From Fimbriimonadaceae bacterium (GTDB taxonomy: Bacteria > Armatimonadota > Fimbriimonadia > Fimbriimonadales > Fimbriimonadaceae), in contig JAHBTB010000001.1 in assembly GCA_019638795.1 (NCBI GenBank), positions 558,001 to 622,000 on the forward strand: 64,000 bases of DNA. Direction: 5' to 3'. Below the pieces are notes generated by a model. It was not told where the DNA came from, ran no database searches, and saw only the letters and a list, made by a program, of their open reading frames with translations. A program made the position numbers and the translations under genes. Positions within the stretch are counted from its first letter, which is position 1, and every line of letters begins with the position of its first letter. Positions 57,956 to 64,000 of the stretch are shown here, in pieces.

Positions 57956-59787
57956 GTGAACGGCTTGGCCGCCGGCGGGAGCGGCTCGGCATATTTGGGG
58001 AACCGCATCATCACGGAGCATGGCCCCTTCCCCTTCGGCATGAAGCGCAACGCCATGGTGCCGACCGCCGGCTGGGGGACGACACTGGCCAGGTTCTCGC
58101 GTGGTTCGACCTCGAAGGGCCAGGCACTGGCCAGCAGCAAGTCACCCTGTCCCGCCGTCTCGGGCTCCCACCACAGGACATACCCGTCCTTCTCCGCCGA
58201 CACATGCACCTGGGTCGGCGAAAGCACGCGGACACTGGCGAAGAGGGCGGCAAGGCTAGGGTCGGTGACCAAGGGTGCGGGTCCCTCGGAGAACAGCCCC
58301 TTGCGGAGCCGGGCCAGCGGTTCCTCACCGCCGGTGTCAAGGGCAGGAAAGCCGCGCTTGGCGCGGTACTCGGCCAAGACGTCCTGAGACGCCAAGCCGG
58401 CGTTCAGCATCGCCGCCGATAGCCGGCGGTCGATCTCCGGGCACAGTTCCGCGGCGACACAGGCCAGGGCGGCGGCGCGCCGCGACTGCTTCACGTCGTC
58501 CGCCGACAGAGTCCACGTCCACCAGTCACGCCGCTTGAGCACGTCGGCAAGCCAGGGGTTGCGCTGGGAGTCGTGGCCCTCACCCCACGCCGTCGCTTGG
58601 ACGGCCAGGCTGTGTGCGGCGAGAAGGTCGATCCCCCGCCCGTCGGCGCCGAGCGTCTGCGGCGAGTCGGTGAGGGGCTCCCGGGAGGCGAGGAGGCCGT
58701 GGGCGTACTCGTCGCTCACTTGGCGGACCATCTCCACCGCACTGGCGGGCCGGTCACCGGTCAGGGTCGCCAATGCAAGGCTGGCGACACCGTCTAGGTC
58801 GAGACCAGACACCGTGGCGGGCAAGTCGAACGGCGTCGAGCCGACCACCAGCGGACGTCCCAAGGGCACGCGCCGGCATGGGAACGTGATCGACATCTTG
58901 GCCTCGGGGCAATAAGCGACCGGACCCTCGAAAAGGTCGGCCGTCGTCTCGACCACTCCGGTCAGCGACCGGAGGGGATAGCCGCCCTGGCGTGCGAAGA
59001 GGACGCCGACCGGCACTAGGGCGTTGGGGTGGTCGAAAGTCCAGACCGCCACGATGTGGTCGCCTTCTTGCTTGATGTCCAGGTCAAGCAGCTCGGGTGT
59101 CGGGCCTGTCCACAGTTTCTCGTGCTTGACGACCTCACGGGTGACCACCCCGAGGTCGTGGGCCGTGCTGGCGACCTTCCTTTGCCCGGTGGGCAGACAG
59201 AACCGCACCCACCCTTTGTACGGCTTGGACGTGGCAAGCTTCCAGTCCCCCGACTTGCCGCTCACCATCAGGGAGACGGGCCGCTCGAAGACGATCAAGA
59301 TCGGGGGTTGCTTGTCTTCAAACGAGAGGAGGGCCCATCGCCCCTCGGGGGTCGGCAGACCCGCGTCCACGGTGCCGTCCGCCCACGAGAGCAAAGGGGA
59401 CAAGTTCGTCGTGAACCCGAGGGTGAACCCTGCACCGAAGAACCCCTCGAACCCTGGCGAGGACAGGTTCACCCGAAGGACTGAGGGCAGGTTGGCGGTC
59501 TCCGGCCCCCGAAAGACGACCTTACGGTCGTTGACCGCGCTCGGTTTGAACCCGGTGAGTGGTGCAGCAAAGCGGCACAGGTCACCGCCCACGTCACGGG
59601 CACGAAACCCATTGGGCTCCAGCGTAAAGCCGGGGGGGTTGGGGAGAGACCGGAATCCAAACCGGCCGTAAGCCTGGGCCGTCGCCAGACCGCTCAGTGC
59701 CGCACAGACAAGGCTAGTAAGGGCTCGAGCCCAGAATCTCGATCCCCAACCGCTTGGTCTGCTGCGAATAACTGAGTCCAACTTCAC
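57943..59787 (-). CDS. Large secreted protein of unknown function
   Basis: 614 residues from a GTG at 59787, overlapping the upstream gene by 74 nt. A twin of basic residues precedes a hydrophobic stretch and a 'TAQA' cleavage site (about 38), so it is secreted. The body has beta-rich parts (about 40-330) and a helical middle ('AVEMVRQVSDEYAHGLLASREPL', 'HSLAVQATAWGEGHDS', 'RRAAALACVAAELCPEIDRRLSAAML'). The end returns to beta ('DGYVLWWEPETAGQGDLLLASAWPFEV'). No family was recognised. The layout suggests a partner of the outer-membrane protein encoded just before it. Confidence 0.7.
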   Translation of the reverse strand: MKLDSVIRSRPSGWGSRFWARALTSLVCAALSGLATAQAYGRFGFRSLPNPPGFTLEPNGFRARDVGGDLCRFAAPLTGFKPSAVNDRKVVFRGPETANLPSVLRVNLSSPGFEGFFGAGFTLGFTTNLSPLLSWADGTVDAGLPTPEGRWALLSFEDKQPPILIVFERPVSLMVSGKSGDWKLATSKPYKGWVRFCLPTGQRKVASTAHDLGVVTREVVKHEKLWTGPTPELLDLDIKQEGDHIVAVWTFDHPNALVPVGVLFARQGGYPLRSLTGVVETTADLFEGPVAYCPEAKMSITFPCRRVPLGRPLVVGSTPFDLPATVSGLDLDGVASLALATLTGDRPASAVEMVRQVSDEYAHGLLASREPLTDSPQTLGADGRGIDLLAAHSLAVQATAWGEGHDSQRNPWLADVLKRRDWWTWTLSADDVKQSRRAAALACVAAELCPEIDRRLSAAMLNAGLASQDVLAEYRAKRGFPALDTGGEEPLARLRKGLFSEGPAPLVTDPSLAALFASVRVLSPTQVHVSAEKDGYVLWWEPETAGQGDLLLASAWPFEVEPRENLASVVPQPAVGTMALRFMPKGKGPCSVMMRFPKYAEPLPPAAKPFTYDK

Positions 59788-61711
59788 GCAGGCCGAGTTT
59801 GTACCCGAGAATGATGGTCTGGTTCAGAAAGCCTTCGCCCTCGTACTTGTCCCACAGGTAGCTGTAGTGCAGGTGCCAGAGGTTCGAGAACGAGTAGCTC
59901 ATGCGTGAGCTAAGCGACAGCCGGTCAAGGTCGAGCGTCTTTGTGGCCGAGGCAGAAAACCGGAAGTGGCCCTTGGTGAAGTAGGATTCGGCCGAGAGGC
60001 GGTGCCGACCGAGCAACGGGGCGGTGAACCCGTCCTCGACAAAATCGTAGACGACGTTCAGGGCCATGCCTTGGCCGATCGTCGTGTCGTAGTTGAGGGT
60101 CGCATAGTGGCTGAGGCCGACGTTGACGTTGGTGCCGGTCAGTTGGGCGATGCGGTAGGAAGCGTTCAGACCCGACCGCTTGTCGATCCGCCAGTAGGGC
60201 GAGACAAAGCGCGCCTGCAGGCCGACCGCCTCTTGGACGGTGGAACCACCGTCGTTGGACAGCCGCTGCTCGTTGGCGGTCATGCCAAAGAAGACCTTGG
60301 CCCCGGTCTTGCCGATCTTGACGGGGTCCTTCTCGACCGTCAGGTTCGCTTGGTCGTTCACAAAGCTCGGGCCGCTGAGGTTCGTGCCATGGGAGACGTT
60401 GAGGTTCGCGGTGTAGGAGCCGAACGGCTTGTTGACCGAAGCGTTGGCGAAGATGCTTTGGTGGGCGGGGACGTCGATCTGGGCGCTGATGCTGGTCCGG
60501 TCGGGGGTCATCCAGAACTGCCGGATGCCCGCCCCCCAGTCATCACGGCCGATGCCGCCGACGGTGAACGCGCCTTCCATCTCGTCGCCCCGGTTCCAGT
60601 GGCGCTCATAGTCGATGAACATGCCGCTTCCCGCCCCGACGCCCGTGCCGTAGCGGTTGCCCCAGCGGAACCGGGCCAGGCTGGTCTCTCCGGGCTTGAG
60701 CGAGAGGTAGTACGGGTAGTTCACCGCCAGTTGGTTGCTGCTGACGTTCACAAACTGCTCGGTGATGATCGGCGACGAAGTGTAGACGTTCATCTCGAAC
60801 AAGGGCAGCTTCATCACCGACTGCCCGCCGACCTTCACATTGGCGCGGTGGAACTGGATCGTCTTGTGGGGGTACGCCGTGGCCCGCTTGGCCTCGACCA
60901 TTGAGAGACTGCCAAGGATGTCCTTGAACTTCAATTGGTTGCGGTCCATCGTCTCCGTGCGCTTGTGCAGGCCGGACTGGTCGAGGTCGACCGCCCAGAG
61001 ACGGCTCCTCCGGTCCTCGGTCACGACGTTGACGATGCCGTTCCCTTGCGTCCGGACGACGGGGAAGTCCGCCATGGCAAAGCCCCAGCCTTTGCGCTGG
61101 TTGAGCTTCATGTAGAGTTCGTCGAACTCCGTCGTCGTCTTGCCGATGGTCACCCGGGCCTTTCGGGCGCGGACTTCATAAGTGGGGACGTTGACCTGGA
61201 GGTCGTCGGCCTTGATTTCGACCTCGCGGTAGCGCAAGTGGGCCCCCTTGCCTCGACCGCTCGCTTCCATCGTCTTCTCCTGGACGCTATAGAGGAGCGA
61301 GTCCTCCCCGAAGATTTCGATGTACTCCTTGGCGGTGTCGAGGGCGGCCTTGTCGGCAAAGAACTGGATCTCGTATTGCCCAAAGGCGCTGAACCGCTGG
61401 CAGGTCGCCCTGACCACGCTGATGCCGGGGATGCTTCCCGCCTGGAGCACGGCCCGCGCGAAGCCGTTCTGGGTCTTGATCACATTCTCGCGGAACTCGC
61501 CGAGCTTGGTCTCAAAGATGACGGCGGTCCCGTCGGGGACCAGGTTGCCGTTGCTGTCGCGGACTTCCGCCGAGATCGTGAGGGTGGACCGCCCGTCGGC
61601 CACGGTGGCCGAAGGGAACGCGTTGAGGGTGACGGTGCCGTTTTGCGCCCAGGCGCATGCCGACGCCAACAGCGCCACCATCAGCCACAGGAACTTCACA
61701 CCGGTCCTCAT
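59714..61711 (-). CDS. LptD-like outer-membrane beta-barrel protein with N-terminal Big_1/invasin-type domain
   Basis: 665 residues. Signal peptide 1-22 ('VKFLWLMVALLASACAWAQ'). Residues 23-115 form a Big_1/invasin-like Ig domain ('TVADGRSTLTISAEVRDSNGNLVPDGTAVIFET'). Residues 120-250 resemble the OstA/LptA-type beta-jellyroll ('YREVEIKADDLQVNVPTYEVRARKARVTIG'). The rest, about 290-665, alternates polar and aromatic/hydrophobic residues with many 'Y-x-Y/F-x' strands, as in an outer-membrane barrel ('LDLDRLSLSSRMSYSFSNLWHLHYSYLWDKYEGEGF'), ending near '...IEILGSSPY'. This suggests an LPS- or lipid-exporting LptD-type channel; the Big_1 fusion is unusual. Confidence 0.65.
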   Translation of the reverse strand: MRTGVKFLWLMVALLASACAWAQNGTVTLNAFPSATVADGRSTLTISAEVRDSNGNLVPDGTAVIFETKLGEFRENVIKTQNGFARAVLQAGSIPGISVVRATCQRFSAFGQYEIQFFADKAALDTAKEYIEIFGEDSLLYSVQEKTMEASGRGKGAHLRYREVEIKADDLQVNVPTYEVRARKARVTIGKTTTEFDELYMKLNQRKGWGFAMADFPVVRTQGNGIVNVVTEDRRSRLWAVDLDQSGLHKRTETMDRNQLKFKDILGSLSMVEAKRATAYPHKTIQFHRANVKVGGQSVMKLPLFEMNVYTSSPIITEQFVNVSSNQLAVNYPYYLSLKPGETSLARFRWGNRYGTGVGAGSGMFIDYERHWNRGDEMEGAFTVGGIGRDDWGAGIRQFWMTPDRTSISAQIDVPAHQSIFANASVNKPFGSYTANLNVSHGTNLSGPSFVNDQANLTVEKDPVKIGKTGAKVFFGMTANEQRLSNDGGSTVQEAVGLQARFVSPYWRIDKRSGLNASYRIAQLTGTNVNVGLSHYATLNYDTTIGQGMALNVVYDFVEDGFTAPLLGRHRLSAESYFTKGHFRFSASATKTLDLDRLSLSSRMSYSFSNLWHLHYSYLWDKYEGEGFLNQTIILGYKLGLREVGLSYSQQTKRLGIEILGSSPY

Positions 61712-61736
61712 TCGAGCCTCAATACAGAGACGATGC

Positions 61737-61765
61737 CCGGGGTTCCGATTGATCGGAACACCCGG
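61737..61765 (-). terminator. Terminator-like hairpin between two large secreted-protein genes
   Basis: Arms GTTCCGAT (61742-61749) and ATCGGAAC (61752-61759) are extended by CCGGG/CCCGG with one bulged A. On the minus strand it follows the stop of the large surface protein (61790). No T-tract is visible. Confidence 0.55.
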
Positions 61766-61789
61766 ACATCATTTTAGCGTCTCGCCCGC

Positions 61790-64000
61790 TTAGCGGATCA
61801 CGTTCACGGGGACGATCTTGCGGACGCGCTCCCCGGTCGGGGTCTCCGCCAAGATCTCGACCTTGTAGGTGCCCGGGGCGACAGAGCGGTTGGCGCTGTC
61901 TTTGAGCATCCACGTGACCGAGTTTTGGCCGGTGCCGTCGGCGCGGCCTCGGGACACCGTATAGACTTCCTTGCCGTTGGCGGCGAGGATGCGGACGGAG
62001 ACGAGGGCGTCGGCCGAGAGCGAGTAGCTGATGGTGACCGGACCGCTGACGTCACGGCCGCTGCGGGTGATGTTGACATCACCGATCACGGGCCGCACCG
62101 AGCCGCCGGGCTCCATCGAGATGGTCAGTTGGCGGGTGCCGGGCTGGGCCATCTTGAAGGTGTAGCCGGAGGTCGACCGGAGGTCGAACTTCTGCCCGCT
62201 CACCGCGTCGGTCAGGCGGAACCTGACGTTCCGCGGCAAGGACGCCACGTTCGGCCAGGTGACGGTGACGTCGCCAGCTTCCTTGGCATGGACTTCGACC
62301 TGCCAGACCTTCTTGGCGACGCGGTCGGTGAACGACTGGGCGAGACGGCTGGTCGACTTGGCGTTCGGGTCCACGATGGCCATTTCCAGCTTGCTGTTCG
62401 GAGCCATCGGCGGCTTCGGAATCTCGAGGCCGTCCGCCTTCTTCTTGTCGGTGGTGACACCAATGTAGTTGGAGGCGTCGAAGCCGCGCATCGAGCGGGC
62501 CGAGAGTTGGAGCCGCCACTGCCGGTCGGTGTTCCTCCACGCCGTGCTCCCGTTGTTCGAGCGGGCCGTCGTGATCAGCTGCTCTTGGTAGACCGGCGGG
62601 AACTGGAGCCGGACGGCACTGTAGGTGTTGACGAACACCCAGTAACCGACGTGCGGTTGCATCTCGGCGTCCGTGCCCCCGATGAACTGGTAGCTACCGC
62701 CGTCAGGCAGGGCCGTGTCGGGCTGCCAGTAGGAGAGCGACGAGTTCACGAAGCCGTTCTGCACGAGCTGGGCCCAGGTGAGGGCGCTCTCGGGCGTGTC
62801 TTCCGCGACGCCGACGATCTGGCCGAGCCGGATCGGATAGTTATAGGGGTTGCCGATCAGGTTCCAGCCCTTGCTGAGGCTGATCAGGAGGCCACCCGTG
62901 TCGCTGTCCGGTTGGAACTGGGCGTTGTTCAGCGTGATCTGACCCAGGTTCGTGCCCATCGGCAGGAGCCAGAAGCCAAAGCCGCGCCGGGACGTCGTCG
63001 TCGGCACGTAGCCGCGGACTTCAGGGTCCCAACTGTAGGCGATGTAGTCGCGTCCGGTGAGCAGACCCAAGGTCGCGTCGAGCGACGAGTCACCGAGCCG
63101 GTACGGGATCGTGACGAGGTTCGCCCCGGGCGTGAACGTGTAGGTCGGGCTCGCCGCGACTTTGATCGTCTTCGTGATCGTCCGGGTCGGGCCAGGGGTC
63201 GTCGACGCGGTCAGCTTGACGGGCAGGTCGCCGTAGGTGACGCCGTCGGTGCGGACCCGCCAAGTCAGGTTGCCGAGTTCGTTCGGGTCGATCCGCGTCA
63301 GCGACTTGACCAAGACCCAATTGCCGGTGGCCGGATTTGTCGTCACACTGGCAAACTGCGGGTCGCTCGGGTCAAAGGACATGCCCTTGGGCAGTTCCAG
63401 GGTGAGCGTGACGTTTGTCAACGTGATTGACTTGTCGATGTCAGCGTATTGGTTGTCCACCCAGGCCCCGATCGTGAACGGGTTTGGCGCATGGGTGTCG
63501 CCGGTCTGGTCGCTCTGCCAGTTGATCGTCGCCGGCGCGTCGATCACCATGGAGTACGGGTCAAGGTAGAAGCCCTGGCTCCAGTTCGACCGGATGTAGT
63601 GGACGATGTCCCGGTACGTGCCCGGACCGACCGACTTGACGGGGAACCGTTGGAGGATCGCCGGGTCTCCGACGGCAATGTCGTTCTCCAGGAGCAGTCC
63701 GGTGGAGTCACCAAAAAGGTTCGTCCGCATCGTCTTGTTGTTGTCGTCGCCCACCGTCAGGATGTTGCCCCGGTTGGCGAAGATGAACATGTCCGTCGAG
63801 TCAGCGTCGGTGATCCCGTCGCCCGGCACGTTGTCGATGCGCATGCCGACGTTGTCCTCTTGCCCGAAGAGCGTCTTGATGTTCGCCGGATAGTTCGGGT
63901 TGGTGAGGAAGTACTTCTTTTCGGTGCGGAGCGGCTTGCCGATCGGCAACATGTTGAAGCCGGTGTAGCCGTCAATGAGCTTTCCGCCGAACGGGGAGTT
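61790..64000 (-). CDS. Large secreted/surface protein with C-terminal FlgD-like Ig domain (5' end outside window)
   Basis: The frame is open to base 64000, so at least 737 residues are visible and the N-terminus is missing; the ATG at 63952 is internal. Low-complexity beta-rich segments dominate. 'NPFTIGAWVDNQYADIDKSITLTNVTLTLELPKGMSF' resembles a DUF11- or CARDB-like domain; the middle has 'GWNLIGNPYNYPI', a motif seen in many surface proteins; the C-terminal ~85 residues ('VSVRILAANGKEVYTVSRGRADGTGQNSVTWMLKDSANRSVAPGTYKVEI') are a FlgD-type Ig fold like those at the ends of secreted T9SS-type cargo. No catalytic site was seen. Confidence 0.8.
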   Translation of the reverse strand, partial: NSPFGGKLIDGYTGFNMLPIGKPLRTEKKYFLTNPNYPANIKTLFGQEDNVGMRIDNVPGDGITDADSTDMFIFANRGNILTVGDDNNKTMRTNLFGDSTGLLLENDIAVGDPAILQRFPVKSVGPGTYRDIVHYIRSNWSQGFYLDPYSMVIDAPATINWQSDQTGDTHAPNPFTIGAWVDNQYADIDKSITLTNVTLTLELPKGMSFDPSDPQFASVTTNPATGNWVLVKSLTRIDPNELGNLTWRVRTDGVTYGDLPVKLTASTTPGPTRTITKTIKVAASPTYTFTPGANLVTIPYRLGDSSLDATLGLLTGRDYIAYSWDPEVRGYVPTTTSRRGFGFWLLPMGTNLGQITLNNAQFQPDSDTGGLLISLSKGWNLIGNPYNYPIRLGQIVGVAEDTPESALTWAQLVQNGFVNSSLSYWQPDTALPDGGSYQFIGGTDAEMQPHVGYWVFVNTYSAVRLQFPPVYQEQLITTARSNNGSTAWRNTDRQWRLQLSARSMRGFDASNYIGVTTDKKKADGLEIPKPPMAPNSKLEMAIVDPNAKSTSRLAQSFTDRVAKKVWQVEVHAKEAGDVTVTWPNVASLPRNVRFRLTDAVSGQKFDLRSTSGYTFKMAQPGTRQLTISMEPGGSVRPVIGDVNITRSGRDVSGPVTISYSLSADALVSVRILAANGKEVYTVSRGRADGTGQNSVTWMLKDSANRSVAPGTYKVEILAETPTGERVRKIVPVNVIR

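Noticed and set aside
61925-63430. 501-residue plus-strand frame
   Set aside because: Antisense to the large surface protein, whose frame carries recognisable Ig-type sequence. The product has no domain.

Overview
The window is a stretch of ordinary bacterial chromosome, GC-rich by eye, with tightly packed genes on both strands. No insertion sequence, prophage, CRISPR array or rRNA was seen. The mix of DUF2961/GH172, two GH29 fucosidases, a GH20 enzyme, PEP-CTERM secreted proteins, PilZ proteins, HTTM proteins, ThuA and PhoPQ-activated-type proteins points to a free-living heterotroph of the Armatimonadota (Fimbriimonadia-like). Planctomycetes or Verrucomicrobia-like lineages are not excluded. 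An LptD-like outer-membrane protein supports a two-membrane envelope.

Layout. 1-5.0 kb: the 3' end of a probable tRNA nucleotidyltransferase, an AI-2E-family permease, a GH172-type enzyme, ribBA and a secreted thioredoxin-like protein. 5.3-8.6 kb: pyrG followed 2 nt later by a protein with six 26-residue RPQRPWQDRGG-type repeats, whose 3' end overlaps an antisense tautomerase-like gene. 8.7-13.5 kb (minus): two PEP-CTERM paralogues and a pair of alpha-L-fucosidases. 13.5-18.9 kb (minus): ndk, a four-gene double ABC exporter operon and a Y-family DNA polymerase. 19-29.4 kb: CPBP protease plus cysteine desulfurase, hslU, a soluble histidine kinase, pyruvate kinase, a DivIC/FtsB-like protein, a GH20 enzyme and a YifB/ComM protein. 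29.4-32.2 kb: a complete copper module, csoR-copZ-copA, with two matching operator palindromes. 32.2-32.9 kb: tRNA-Leu(UAA) and an overlapping rpmG-rpmF pair of the zinc-free type. 32.9-43 kb: DUF4139-like secreted protein, recN, a CDF transporter, oligoendopeptidase F, ruvB-ruvA and a minus-strand operon (PhoPQ-activated-type protein, ThuA protein, alpha/beta hydrolase). 43-47 kb: a copper-amine-oxidase-N-domain surface protein, two PilZ proteins, an A-type Fe-S carrier, a ferredoxin and a GbsR-type regulator. 47-57.9 kb: lon, nadA, dxs, a free-methionine-sulfoxide-reductase-like GAF protein, a three-gene HTTM operon and nadB. 57.9-64 kb (minus): three large secreted or outer-membrane proteins, the last running off the window.

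A window-scale regularity stands out. Many genes have a TANNNT hexamer, or a close variant, 6-8 nt before the start codon and no Shine-Dalgarno sequence. This is the signature of leaderless mRNAs made from a -10 element abutting the coding sequence. It decides several start codons: csoR starts at GTG 29424, the CPBP protease at 19027, and the alpha/beta hydrolase at GTG 41237. Genes with real leaders (PEP-CTERM, dxs, the copper-amine-oxidase-domain protein) carry purine-rich Shine-Dalgarno sequences instead.

No single unmistakably new multi-gene system is present. The strongest leads are the leaderless promoter grammar, the shared TTGGCA/TGCCAA inverted repeats before a surface protein and a PilZ gene, the RGG-like repeat protein behind pyrG, the Big_1 plus LptD-like outer-membrane protein, and the HTTM operon.
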